NCBI GenBank assembly: GCA_963169105.1
Contig: OY720636.1
Location: 77,054,123-77,118,122 of the forward strand
Direction of reading: 5' to 3'
Length of the DNA stretch: 64,000 nt
Origin: Ceriagrion tenellum
Lineage: Eukaryota > Arthropoda > Insecta > Odonata > Coenagrionidae
Shown here: in pieces, positions 37,926 to 49,013 of the stretch
Layout: each line of letters opens with the position of its first letter
How positions within the stretch are numbered: the first letter of the stretch is position 1
Notes under the pieces: generated by a model
Seen by the model: the letters and a program-made list of their open reading frames with translations, nothing else
What the model was told of the DNA's origin: nothing
The model's database searches: none
Made by a program: the position numbers and the translations under genes

Positions 37926-38040
37926 CCTCTTCATGAACTCCTCCAACGTGTCGAACGGGAAGAGTAAGTTGAATTCCTTCATCTGCGCGACCATTTTCTC
38001 CGGATTTAAATTAGTCCACCGCACAGAAGAACCGACGCCA
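37926..38040 (-). CDS. ptc: patched, internal exon 4 of 5 in window
   Basis: This 115-nt exon has acceptor CTTGCAG and donor GTGAGT. Its first base completes a Pro codon (CC+T), followed by GVGSSVRWTNLNPEK and, after MVAQMKEFNLLF, PFDTLEEFMKR, ending in phase 0. The W-T-x-L-N-P motif and the F-D-T-x-E-x-x-M-K-R ending correspond to Drosophila LLWTTLNP and FDFETVEQYMKR. The upstream intron is only 1273 bp, the shortest here. A run of GAA/GAG just upstream of the exon makes the open frame look longer than the real exon; the splice acceptor sets the true start. Confidence 0.93.
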
Positions 38041-39313
38041 CTGCAAGAAGAGGAAGAAGAAAGCATCGATTAAACCCATGTAAATGCAAGGAGTAGTTTT
38101 AACGAGAAACTTATTGAAATCGTCATCGATTGCATGGGTGTATTGGGATGCATAAATGTGATGTCGCAAATGGACTCCCAATAGACTAATGGACATGGAC
38201 CCTACAGAGAAGGTAGCCGCGCACCGGACGTCGAATGACGAGCGCTTAATTTTCCACAACTGATGTTGCCCAAGGTCCTATTACCCTTGGACATAAGTCG
38301 TCTTGGACATCTGGGGTATAAGGACCTTGATATTGCCGCGTTTCCGATTCTAAGTTATTTACCAGCCTGGAGAACTCTCTGAGACAGTGCACAACTTTAC
38401 TAACCAGCCTCGTTTCCGAATGACCTAGCAAATCAATTTTCATTTTCACCAAATAAAACGTCTCACAACAGATATGCATGTACTAATGCACAAAATCACG
38501 CTGCAAACAAGGACATGATGCATTGAGAAAATCCATGATCGTTTGAATAATAACCTTTACCGATGAAAATCTACAATAAATAAGTGAAACCCATGACTTG
38601 CGTTAAACTGACACCACACATTACCCGTTTTGATGAATGTTATCATCCGCTGGTAATAACAATGAACAAGCAAGTTTGGTCTGGTGGACCAAACGGTGGA
38701 CTGGTAGCGATAGTTATTGATTTTACGAATTAATAATCAGCAGAAAAATGGTAGAACTGTGCATAGAGAACATGAGTTTCTATCACTGGATCGCAAGCCG
38801 ATGGAGCAAGCGAGAACATTTACGACGGAACAAATATTTCGCCAATTACGTGCAATCGATAACAAGGTTTGCTATAAAAAGCGAACAATTGAAAAGAACT
38901 TCTTTGAGTTAAAAATTAACTTCACCTTACAGCTGAAACAGAAATTGCTCATCTTCTATTACGCATATCTTGGAAAAGATCGTACAGCGACGACTTAAGA
39001 GGGCGTATCCAACACCCTCAAGAGAAAATGAAAGGCTACAAAAGAGATCATGACCAAAACTACGTTTACTAATAGTTCGAAATAGGGTATTGGAACTATA
39101 TATTGTCCTAAAAACCAGTCAATCAATTTGTATGATACCAGCAACCGCATTTACAGGTTGCCAGAGAATGGTTTCATATACTTTCTGCAATAAACAATCC
39201 TTACGGACGTCACCATACGTTTGTTACGGGATATATGCGGGGTTAATTAATGGAGGAAACTCTGGGAAGAAGATTAAGCTAGAAAAATGGAAAGGAGAAG
39301 AACAGATACTCAC
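38041..39313 (-). other. patched intron, 1273 bp
   Basis: Bounded by GTGAGT and CTTGCAG. I recognise no mobile element, RNA or exon in it. Confidence 0.85.
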
Positions 39314-39411
39314 GGAATCGTGACGGGATAGTCTGGTCCCAGGAGCTTTGAGCCCTCCCAGAAGCAATCCAGTGGGGTGATGATGGAACAAGGGAATATG
39401 TTCTCCATGAT
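39314..39411 (-). CDS. ptc: patched, internal exon 3 of 5 in window (conserved DCFWEG block)
   Basis: This 98-nt exon has acceptor TTTCACAG and donor GTGAGT. It starts in phase 0 and reads IMENIFPCSIITPLDC, then FWEGSKLLGPDYPVTI, leaving CC for the next exon. PCSIITPLDCFWEG is one of the most conserved stretches of the Patched extracellular domain and is shared by fly and vertebrate proteins, so this exon is the strongest single proof of identity. Two cysteines of the domain are present. The upstream intron is 5420 bp and carries a full copy of the dispersed MITE family described below. Confidence 0.96.
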
Positions 39412-39712
39412 CTGTGAAAGAAAGAGAATTTTTAACAATAAAGAAGAAAGAAAATAACTAATAATAAATACAACGGGAAAAATTTCTATAAATAAAATCC
39501 AATATTTTAGGCACCAGATGAGAATTCTACACCAACATAAGAGTCGAGAAAACTGACACCAGGGTATGTGACACGGGACGATACTACACTAAACATGCAA
39601 CACTCGTCGCGATTCAAAGCCGAACCACTCACGATCCTGTGGGCGCTATAAGAAGATCAAAAAGAAGGAGAAAAATACCAGGCTGAATCATAATATCTGT
39701 ATATTGTAACTT

Positions 39713-40271
39713 AAGACAGTTTGAGCGAAATATCATTTCACCCATAAATCAACGAATGTGGTCTCATTTTAAAGAAAAATATCTCTCTTTTCCAATGACA
39801 CCAAAAATGTAACCTCTTACCACATTACTCTCCGAGATATTTTCCACCAAAAACCAACCCTTTTACATGGGAAATGGTACGTGTATGCACTCCAGAGAGA
39901 CATTATTTAAAATATGAAGTATTTCCAATACTTAAATCTCGTCAAAAAATTAACAGTGAGTAGTTGTTATGTTTTGTCACTTATTTTTGAAAGTAAATCA
40001 CATTGTCACCACGGTAATTTCTTCAGGATCACAAAAAACGTTGCGTTTTGAAGGAGTTTTAAACGTACTGTGCGAAAAAATTGAGTCAAGTTTAAGACTT
40101 ATATAGATTTTTTTATTTAATTACTGGGATTTTCAGTCAAGTATTGGATTATCATTGCACCATTAATAATGCAACATTTAATATATGCTTCCTACAGAAG
40201 CTGAAATTAAAACAGACAATTCGAATCTGGTCTCTATTATATCTAGGGAACTATATCGCTCAAACTCCCTA
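39713..40271 (+). mobile_element. dispersed MITE family, copy at 39.7 kb (full length)
   Basis: The left end is AAGACAGTTTGAGCGAAATA and the right end ATCGCTCAAACTCCCTAA. The internal landmarks are the same as in the copy at 35641-36192, including ATGGGAAATGGTACGTGTAT and CACCATTAATAATGCAACAT. It starts about 300 bp from the patched exon acceptor at 39412. Confidence 0.85.
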
Positions 40272-41244
40272 AAGCACTCACACATGCAATACCCTGTTTA
40301 AGATACACATACTCATTTATAAGGTGACCAATCGATGCAGGAAACCAAATAATTCGAGACACTATTTAATTCAGAATGAGTAACCATTGTAATCAATCTT
40401 ACGAGAAGGCAATTTCAAAGGCAATATCTATCGCAAAGGTCCCTCATTTCTTGGAGAAGATAAGAAACTTCAACCGCTTCCCTTCTGAAATCCGTTGACA
40501 TTATTTTATTCTGGGAATTCTGGGAAGATGCGAGGTGGGAGGTCGCTGTTGATTGGGAAAACAAAAGGAGTAATGATTGCTAAGGGATAAAAATAAAAGG
40601 AAAACGACTAACGGAAGTGGTAAGAAGGGAGGGCTAACTGTAAACCCCATTCCCACAACTTCCACCCCCACCTCGCCCCTATCCCCGCGCGTCCGCCATC
40701 TCGGGGACGAGAGAGAAAACAAACAGAGAGACGGACAAACAAATGACTAGCGGAGCCCGCATTGGAATGGAAAAAAGAGAGGTTGGGAGGGGAGGGGGCG
40801 GCTTCAGGCTGTGGGTTCGAGGAAGTGCGGAGGAAGGCACGTGTGTTCTTAAAAGGTATATGAAAAGGAAAAGTGAAAACGAAAAAATAAATAAAACAAG
40901 ACACACGCACCAGCCGCAAAGAAAAATGGAGGAAATAGCACTGCTTTGGGGCGTATGGATCGGAACGTCGAGGGAAGACGTGAAGGCAGACGAAACTATA
41001 GAAGTTGGCACATTTAGATACATCAATTGAGTTACACGAACTACGATTAATTGTCGAACACAAAGAAACGTGAAATTTTATCTACAGTTTTAACAATATT
41101 AGTAACTTTATTCAAATTAATTAAGTAAACAATCGATTTTTATGATTAAAATTAATGCATTGTGTACAACGTAACTGAAAGAAGAGTACTACCTTTGATT
41201 ACCTACACTACATCTTAGATCACTGAAATTTTTTCACTCTAAAT

Positions 41245-41668
41245 GGGCAGTTCAAGTATTACGTTAGACGATTTATGCCATTTTTGACCTCACCCCTCCC
41301 CTCATTTAAGACAATGTAAGATTTTTTCCAACCACCCCCCCTTCCTCTCAGTCTAACGTAAGACGTTAAATATTTGTATCTACTCTTCATTAAATGCTCC
41401 TTTTGGTTGAGCATGGAGGTAAAGTAGCAAGCCAGTCAGGCGACAGAAAAGCTTTGGTGTAGCGGTGAGATTACTAAAAATATGCCATTAACGAGCGGAC
41501 GCTCCATGCCACTGCTAAATTTCATTCGGAAACGACAAAATGTTTTAAGACGGACGAAAACCTTACGCAAATTGGTTCCTGATCCCCGGCCCCCCTCTTT
41601 ATACGACAAAGAAAGATGATCCCAACGCCCCCTTCCCCAAAAACTTGTAACGTAATACTCGAACGGCC
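41245..41668. mobile_element. 424-bp TIR MITE
   Basis: GGGCAGTTCAAGTATTACGT at 41245 and ACGTAATACTCGAACGGCC at the right end are inverted repeats with few mismatches. Just inside, C-rich stretches (CCCCTCCCCTC and CCCCCTTCC) occur near both ends. Inside the left end, CAGTCTAACGTAAGACG at about 41349 may be a remnant of another terminus. No coding sequence was seen. It lies in the 5.4-kb patched intron. Confidence 0.6.
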
Positions 41669-41984
41669 TCCAACGTATAACTGTTAACCGTCAAACTCCC
41701 AAATAAATATTAGAATACTAAGGTGAAAAACGAATAAATTCGGGCACAACTAAAGATAGTCGATAGACACTGACTCAAGTTTGCAAAAGCAAAGATGGCG
41801 GAATTTCTCTTGACCACACGAGTACTCCCAGGCAGAGCTATCGACGAATTTCGATCTCACTGAATCACACCGATTGGAAAAAAGGATATGGATGACAAGA
41901 GAGGAGAGTGCGTGGGTGTTGAGAGGCGTAGGGATGTAGGGGGGATGGAGGGATGAGGAGTGCACGCCGAGAAGGGACGGACGC

Positions 41985-42000
41985 GAGAGAGAGAGAGAGA
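41985..42000 (+). repeat. (GA)8 microsatellite
   Basis: This is an alternating GA tract within a purine-rich stretch (41880-42440) of the 5.4-kb patched intron. Confidence 0.9.
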
Positions 42001-44831
42001 TGGATGAATGGAAGCTGGGTGAGCTTATGGCAGGGTTTTAAAAGGGGGAGTCGACGGAGATGGAGGAGGAAGTGGTTGAGGAAAAAGAATTGACGAGCGA
42101 GACGGCGTCCAGTATTTATTATTGCAAAGACGGCAGGGGGATTACGGTTGAATGAGGGGTAGTGAAGTGTAGTGGATGGAGGTGGGAGAGGGGTAATGGA
42201 GGAGGGCGGACGAGGAGGACTCTAAATGGAGAATGTTGAGGAGATATTGAAGGAAAAAAGGAAGTCTAATGTTCCTCGGTGACGGCGGAAAGGGGAGTGC
42301 GTGTGTAATGGCCGTAAAAGCTTGGCCGGAATGGAGAGAGGAAGACATTTTACACTTTTTCCGTGCGATCGGGGAGGAGAGGAGGAAGAGAACCTTCCGG
42401 AGGTCCATTCACTCTCCTCCGCGTCGGGTTGATGACTCCTCGACTTCCTGTTAGGCATCCGCGCGATATTCGATAGTCTACTGCGCTATATCGATATAAA
42501 ATTAGGTTTACCGATATAAGTCAACTATTGAATTCGCTCACAGCATGAAAATAACTCCGTTTTCCAACATATTACACTGAATTAAAATAACTAGAACGGC
42601 TATGGACCCAAGGAAAATATCACCTTGTCGCAAGGAGGCCAAAATTAAAGCAAAAAAATACCAAGTCCAAAAGTATAAACAACAGGTAAACGTCATTGAA
42701 GACAGCAAACATGATGTAAATTTCCACCAAGCAAGGGAGTTACTTTGGTGAACAGCAATTTCAGTAGTTATAAGGTGAAAGAAATGAGTAAGTTACTAAA
42801 TGATACTCAATGCTAATTAATTGCAACTAATAATATTAACTAATGGTAACTAACATTCCAGCTAATTGCATGCAACATCAATAAATAATTATACTCGCAT
42901 GCAAAAGCAACACACAAGACTCATGATTGATACTTCCGCCATACTGAGTAGCCCTTTTGTGCAGTCAGGGACCGATGAGAATTTGTGAGAATTAAGAGCG
43001 TAAGTTACTACTATACCTTTGATTTCGCGTATGCCTACTAATACAATACATCACTATTGTCCCATTAAAACCTTATGCAAGAAATGCAACAAAAAAAGTA
43101 AGACAATACCTTTTCTCGTGGTATTCCTTGAACTTAACAACCCTGGGTTAATAAAGGTGATCCAAAAATGGAACCGCGAACGTTTTAACCACGTCTTCGT
43201 TTTTATAATATTCATTTTAGCTCCCACCTTGAATCTCACGATGCGATAAGAAAATGCTTGTAATAACCACTCCCATTTGTTCAACGTGGATACCACATTG
43301 AGCTAGTAATAAGACCGTTGACGGTACGTGGCTATTCAAGTCGCACTACGGGTTTTTAGCGAAAGGAATTATTCAAGCGGGCACGCCCGCGTGATAATCC
43401 CATCAAAGATGCCGCCAGCTTCCTAAAATGAAATTGCAACACGAGAAGAGAACTGAGACCGGTGGCAGAGAGCGCGATAAGAGCTAATGGCACAAATCTG
43501 AGGAGAGTTCATCACCTCAGTCAGTCAAGAGGAACCGATCGACTATCTCCAGCCCAAGGATTTGCGTTGGGAATGCCCCCGATGTAATTATGCATTGTGT
43601 GAGGGAGCCGTACCGTTTGTGATATGATCTCAATGGAATCCCGGGAATGGTTAACATCAGCCGCCAAGATTAGTTGGCAGCTTCCGCCTTAAGCAGGTCA
43701 ATACAACTGACTCACGGGCTGATCACGAGATTTCTCTCAACTACTGAACGTTACACCATGAAACTTTATACACAGTCAGAACGTAGGTCGTATAAACCTG
43801 TCAAACCTACTACTACTTAATTCGCCCGGTTTTACAATTCCTGGTTAATCACTATCTCTGCATGAAAACTGAAGTTAATACATCGATACATCACTATATG
43901 GATAACTCTCAGACTCCGGCATTATACAAACCCCTAAATCTCGGTTATCATCAGGCAAACGAAAAGGGTGCGAAATCTTACAGTTAACGTCAGGCGGAAA
44001 TTATATAACAGGGCCTAACAAGACCTTTACAAAAGCAAAACGCGTGTTGTGGTTGCAGCTTAGAGAATTGCTTGGGCAATGTATGCAATACCATAAATAC
44101 ATTCCATTTATGCGGGGCAGGTTTAGGCCTAACTTTGAGGAACCACAAAATTTTCATTAAAAGACTATAGCTGAATATTTACACTCTATATGTTATTACC
44201 AAACGTGGCAATACATCTACTTTTTCCAGGGTCCTAGGCAGAGAAATAACCTCAAAAACGGCAATGAATCGCTGGTCGGCAATGCGTCTTATCGTGAATA
44301 ACAGTAAAAAACAGTTTCTATTACATTTTTTTAATTCTTCACACGGTTTATACGGCGTTACTACACTAAAAGGCCTTTCAACGGAAGAAAAAGCACCTCA
44401 AAAGACTTCCTTTACAGATATTTGTGAATATACATGAATTAACCCCACATATTTCACGCTATATCAATTCCTTGACCAGGCAGGCTCAGTTGATTTTATA
44501 GTTTTCAGCTGACGAATTTTCACGGAGTGATTCCTCTTTATACATGTGTTCCGTTGCATAGAATAAAGTTAGACAAGAAGGTTAGTCAAGACAAAATAAA
44601 TCGCCATGAGGAACTTCACGAGGTCAGATCCTTGCGGTGTTAATCAGTTCACACAAATAACCATGTTAAAATTAAATCAATAGTAATATCTCCCACAAAG
44701 TGAGATAAGGAGGTTGAAATAGGATGACCAAATGGCTCAATAAGATAGTTTTTAGGATAGCCAAGCGAGCAAAACCAAGAAAAAAACTAGTTGAATAAAT
44801 AATTGAAACACGAAATGTAATAGGAACTCAC

Positions 44832-44901
44832 CTGATCGATGTAGTGGTAATCGAAACTGGGGATGCTTGGAGAGTAGCACAGGTCTTTTAGACGCCACGT
44901 A
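44832..44901 (-). CDS. ptc: patched, internal exon 2 of 5 in window
   Basis: This is a 70-nt exon between acceptor TCTTTCCAG and donor GTGAGT. Its first base completes the codon left open by the exon at 47917-48130 (AT+T, Ile), and it then reads TWRLKDLCYSPS and IPSFDYHYIDQ, ending in phase 0. The pattern W-x-L-x-x-x-C followed by PSxPSF and Y-I-x-Q matches the Patched first extracellular domain (Drosophila WGLRDMCNMPSTPSF, then YYIEQ). It is too short to show as a long open frame and was found from the splice sites and protein match. The intron on its upstream side is 3015 bp. Confidence 0.93.
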
Positions 44902-45512
44902 CTGGAAAGAGAAGAAAAATACACAATTTAAGACACTAACAAAAAGAGCACAAATTAGTCATTTAAGATACCGACAGACAACCGATGTTATTAGCGTCAG
45001 AGGGGACAGTAGGAGGGGACAGTAGGAGGGGTTGGTGAAGAGTTTGAGAGGATAAAAACGTCAGCATAACCCAGCAGCAAGCACACAATGAGCACCCAGG
45101 GTTCAGTCTTCGCGGGAAATCACTAAATTCCGTCAATTATTTGTAATTTATAAACAAAATAATCCGATCCATCAAATTCTAAAAATAATAACTACGTTTA
45201 ATATAAAAATTTTTAAAAATAAACTACGTTTCCGCACAACCGACGCTAATTATTAGCAATCGATGAACAAATATCCCGATTTATCGCGAGTAGAAAGTTG
45301 ACATTAAACAAATGGCAAACTTCTCCCGAAAGCACAGATTTCCGTAACGGCCTACATCGACCTTTATCAATCGTAAGACAAAGAAATCCAATTTATATAT
45401 ATTTTAAAGTTAGCGATTGGCATACAAAGAACGAAAGACGTATGTTACCACACTTATGCCAGTAATTGCTATCGAAAAAAATAATTCGATTCATCGAATT
45501 CATTGGGTCGAA

Positions 45513-46027
45513 GGTGGGGGAGAGTGAGCGTGATATCACTTCACAATTGAGAAATTAAGGCCTTTTATAAGGAAAAATTACTAACCTATCCAATGATAAT
45601 ATAATATCAGCCGCTAACCATTGCATAAAAAATTACATGAAAAAGTTTCCACAAAAAATTTTCCATTTTCAATGGGAAATGAGTATGAGAGAGAGGAAAT
45701 GAGTTCAACAGAGTATAGTATATATTAATTATCAACTATTAAAAAACTCCATCATTAACCGCAGTAATTTTTATAGAACAGCGAAAAAATCTACGATTAA
45801 GAATGCGAATTTAGAGTACGGTATGGAAAAAATTAGCGAAGTTAATACCTTAGGCAGGTATATTTAATTAATAACTGAGGATTGCAGTATTTTAAAACAG
45901 TAAAGTTTTTCCACCATTAATTCAACAATATTTACTCCAATCTTGCACATTACAGCCGCACGGATTAAAAAAAAGTAAACATAATATTTATCATGACTAC
46001 GGAAATAATCGCGCTCAAACTTCCTCT
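45513..46027 (+). mobile_element. dispersed MITE family, diverged copy at 45.5 kb
   Basis: The left end GGGGGAGAGTGAGCGTGATATC and right end TATGACTACGGAAATAATCG...GCTCAAACTTCCT-like sequence fit the family ends. Internal matches include TTTTATAAGGAAAAAT, CAATGGGAAATGAG and CACCATTAATTCAACAATAT. It is more diverged than the copies at 35-40 kb. Confidence 0.7.
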
Positions 46028-46190
46028 AGTGAATGGCTGCCCTCTCATCAGCAGGGATCGGTTTCCAAGAATGAAGTCGCCTGGGGGGACGCAGCCCACA
46101 ATACACGCAAGATTGAAAATGCTCGACCGTTGCGTGCGTGAAACGTGCCAGCCCGACTGGCTGGTCGGCGGTTATGCGAGGCGGAATTGG

Positions 46191-46210
46191 AAAAAAAAAA
46201 AAAAAAAAAA
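46191..46210 (+). repeat. A20 tract
   Basis: This is an uninterrupted run of 20 A within a GC-rich patch. It could be a retroposon tail, but no retroposed gene is recognisable upstream. Confidence 0.9.
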
Positions 46211-47454
46211 GACTTTCACTCCCAGATGATGTTGGCACGAGCGCCCCAAGGCCACGCCTGCGGCCGCCGTCACGACCCGAGCGATGCACCTTGCGGCCGG
46301 GATGCAGGCCTGCATGTGGTGCCGCCGCGAAAACGGGACGCGCAAACTGAAGAGGATTTGTCTTCGGCGAGAAATCGGACTGGAGGAGAAAATTGACGGA
46401 ACTAAAGATTCTCATTCTCTTTTCTTTCTTTTCGAGGAACTTTTTTCAAGAAATTGAAAAACGAGCAGGGAAGTTCGTCACTAGAAATATTTGCCGAAGC
46501 ATTTGCCGTTTCCTTGGCTATGTTAGAGAGAATACTACAATCAATGGTTTCAATTTCAATCCATTCCAATGGTTTCCGTGCCACGTTTTGTCTTTCTTGG
46601 GCCTGGTTATATGATCTCTGGTTAAATATTTATTCACTTTTAAATAAGACGATTTTTTGTGTTCCCATCGAAAGCTTTTAAGTGGACAAAACGACAGTCT
46701 GCTGCCATAGACTAGGCCCGAACTATTAGAGTGCATCAATACATCAGTGAGGACAATTACGACACCTCGCGATTAACGTGATCCTTAGACAACATTATGA
46801 TAGCCATCTTTAAGTATAACCTAAGGAAAATGGCTCTTCCGATTCCAGCTCAAGCAGGCGCGAAGTATATATATAACGAAGTATAACGAAGTATATATAT
46901 AACGAATATGTAGCGAAGTATAGCAGAATAACTGGGCGTAGGTCTATGGAGGGCGCAGGGCGAACCAGCTGACCGGGACTGCGGCCACCCGGGGCGGCGT
47001 TGTGCGTAGGGCGAGCGGCAGTAGCCTCCGTAAAAAAAGTATTTTATTCGTGGAAAATTGAAAAATTATTGCACATGCGTAAAAAAGGAGTGACTTTTGA
47101 CCCTAAAAGTACAATAACTGGGCGCGTTACCCCAAGAAATAGTGTTTCATTCCTCCAATCGGAAAAAATTGAACGCCATCACATTCATGCCTCTCGAGCG
47201 ACCTCTTAATGTTACCTAATTTTGCTGATTTTTAACAAACCCTCTCTTTAACCCATAGCATAATTAAAAAGGATGAAATTGGAAATTCGAGAAAAATACC
47301 ATAATAAAATGAGCATACACTTCGCTCTTTTCTTAGCAAAAAGAAACTCCGAAAAGTGATGTAAAATTTTGACATTCTGCGGCAAACAATTTTTTTGGAA
47401 TGGAGAAAGGTAAGAGAACAGTGTTAATGCTACGAAGGCTTCCGCGGTGATTTA

Positions 47455-47622
47455 TTGAGGTCAGTTAATTTGGTTTTTTTCCCGCGTTGATTCATGTTAA
47501 CGGACAACAGTCTCGCTAATGTTACAGCTAGCGTCGTCAGGTCAGCTAGCTGTAACGTTAGCGAAACTGTTGTCCGTTAACATGAATCAACGCGGGAAAA
47601 AACCCAAATAAACTGACCTCAA
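47455..47622. repeat. near-perfect palindrome, 78-bp arms (47.5 kb)
   Basis: The arms 47455-47532 and 47545-47622 are inverted copies with a 12-bp spacer. They run from TTGAGGTCAGTT through CCCGCGTTGATTCATGTTAA to GTTACAGCTAGC. A 13-bp direct repeat AACAGTGTTAATG occurs at 47417-47429 and again where the right arm ends (47621-47633), possibly a target duplication. It lies 295 bp inside the intron that follows the patched exon at 47917-48130. Confidence 0.85.
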
Positions 47623-47916
47623 CAGTGTTAATGGTCTGCTAATATTTTCAAATCCTTATTTTTTTGACTCAAAAATTTACTACTATTGAGGTTAACGCAA
47701 AACAAATGTCAAACTTAAAACCCAAACTACTCCACTAATGGATGTGATTTAAGCATGGCGAGTGAGGAAATAATTTGGCAAAAATGGCACAAAAATATAA
47801 ATTTTCTTCATAAAAAAATGTTACACTTTCGAGTGATTATTGATATCTACTATAAATATAAAACATCTAGGTACATAGAATAAATACTACAGCTGTACGT
47901 AATTGTGCACACTCAC

Positions 47917-48130
47917 ATGTCGAAGAGGTGCACGGTGACGGAGGCGGCGGCGGATACAGCGTCTAGGTGCGCGAGCAGGGCCTCCGGTCGCAGGAGGCCC
48001 CCACCGGCGGAGTCGTGCGGCGTTTGGATGAGCAGCTGGTGGGTGCTGCCCCCGGTGGCGGCGGCCGCCGACGGGCCCCCGCCCAGAGCCGCCTCCGCGT
48101 ACCTCAGCTCTCTCTCCAGCTGACCACCCT
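47917..48130 (-). CDS. ptc: patched, internal exon 1 of 5 in window (start of first extracellular domain)
   Basis: Patched is the twelve-pass membrane receptor that binds Hedgehog and holds Smoothened inactive when no ligand is present. This 214-nt exon follows a pyrimidine-rich acceptor ending CTGCAG and ends at a GTGAGT donor. It opens with two bases that complete a Glu codon, holds 70 full codons, and leaves AT for the next exon. Readable blocks are EGGQLERELRYAEAALGG, then THQLLIQTPHD, then LRPEALLAHLD and ending VTVHLFD. They match, in order, the Drosophila Patched blocks EGGRLEAELAYTQ, THQLLIQTTHD, LHPQALLAHLE and VKVHLYD. Between the first two blocks is a Gly/Ala-rich stretch (GGGPSAAAATGGS) that the fly protein lacks. 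The exon is much more GC-rich than the surrounding intron. The N-terminal exon(s) and first membrane segment are not in the window. Identity is very likely; the protein alignment is from memory of the family. Confidence 0.93.
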
Positions 48131-48372
48131 CTGCAGAAAAGAAGAACAAGACATTTATAAGAAAATGAGGTCCACGTAAACAAGATGGATAGACATCTAT
48201 TACAGAGTAAAATACCACAGACTCAACACAAAGACTCGTCAAACTATCTCTGGTCCCAATAAATATCTATCAACAGAGTTATTCAGCAGTGTTAGGAGTC
48301 TCCAGAACAAAAGAAGCAATGATCGAGTTGAAGAGGAGCGACAGAGGCATGTATGCATAAGACAACATAGAA

Positions 48373-49013
48373 TCATTGAATGAAAGTTGTGTACTGCCCA
48401 TCCTTGAGTACTGTTCTCCCATCTGGTTAACTGCATCCCCCACTACACTTAAAATACTCAACCGCCCCCTTAATTTCTTTTTAGCCATAGTCCGGCATCG
48501 CGTGCCCTCCCTTAGACACAGCTCTTTAGCTGAAATCTTTTGTCTCTAGGTCTCTCACATCTCACACATCGCCGGCTAATTTCCGATCTAAAATTTCTTC
48601 ACTCTATCATGAACGGGTCCCTCCGTTCTGATCATATTCTCCCCTGTTTTTCACTCCGCATCCCTGCCCGCACCACTCGCGATGTAAGTCTGTTTCACAC
48701 ACCCAAATTCCGTCTCTCCACCTCCCAGCGTTCCATTTTCTACCGCCTACCTTCATTTTTTAATACCCTTGCCAACAATCACCCTACCCTTGACCCTTTC
48801 TCCTCACGCAACACCTTTTCTTCCCAACTTAAACGCATTGTGTCATCCTCTTCTTCCCTGCCACAAAATTGATTTTTTTTCTTTCTGTTGATGATTGTTC
48901 TTATTCTTTTTACTATATATTTTTGTTTTAGTTCTTAACTTATTTTTTGTTTATTTAAACCCATTGTAAAGGCCCTAGTTGCTGTTATTGGCGTTTATAA
49001 TAAATAAATAAAG
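48373..49013 (+). mobile_element. LINE remnant (Jockey/CR1 superfamily) with (TAAA)n-type tail
   Basis: The plus strand reads LNESCVLPILEYCSPIW, then LTASPTTLKILNR, FLAIVRHRVPSL, a stop and a one-base frame change near 48545. It then continues HRRLISDLKFLHSIMNG, IPARTTRDVSLFHTPKFRLS and SIFYRLPSFFNTL. 'PILEYCSPIW' and the later 'R..DL.FLHSI.NG...R.TR....F.....R...S...R.....' are typical of the C-terminal part of LINE reverse transcriptases. It ends with TTATAATAAATAAATAAA at 48996-49013. It lies 243 bp upstream of the patched exon acceptor, in the opposite orientation to the gene. Confidence 0.78.

Larger units (their letters stand above)
39412..44831 (-). other. patched intron, 5420 bp
   Basis: Bounded by GTGAGT and TTTCACAG. 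It contains a MITE copy (39713-40271), a GC-rich pyrimidine/purine-skewed patch (about 40600-40830), a 424-bp TIR MITE (41245-41668) and a purine-rich tract with a (GA)8 run (41880-42440). I see no recognisable element or exon in 42450-44820. Confidence 0.85.
44902..47916 (-). other. patched intron, 3015 bp
   Basis: Bounded by GTGAGT and TCTTTCCAG. It contains a full MITE copy (45513-46027), a GC-rich patch with an A20 tract (46110-46350), a degenerate AACGAAGTATATAT tandem repeat (about 46861-46920), and a strong 78-bp-arm palindrome (47455-47622). A 14-bp tandem duplication (GGGGACAGTAGGAG) lies near 45002-45030. Nothing else was recognised. Confidence 0.85.

Noticed and set aside
48122..48130. 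GACCACCCT, one mismatch from the Ci/Gli consensus
   Set aside because: It is inside coding sequence for the conserved EGGQ of patched, so codon constraint explains it.
47887..48183. 98-codon Arg/Gly-rich frame on the minus strand
   Set aside because: It is the wrong reading frame over the patched exon 47917-48130; the patched frame has splice sites and a protein match.
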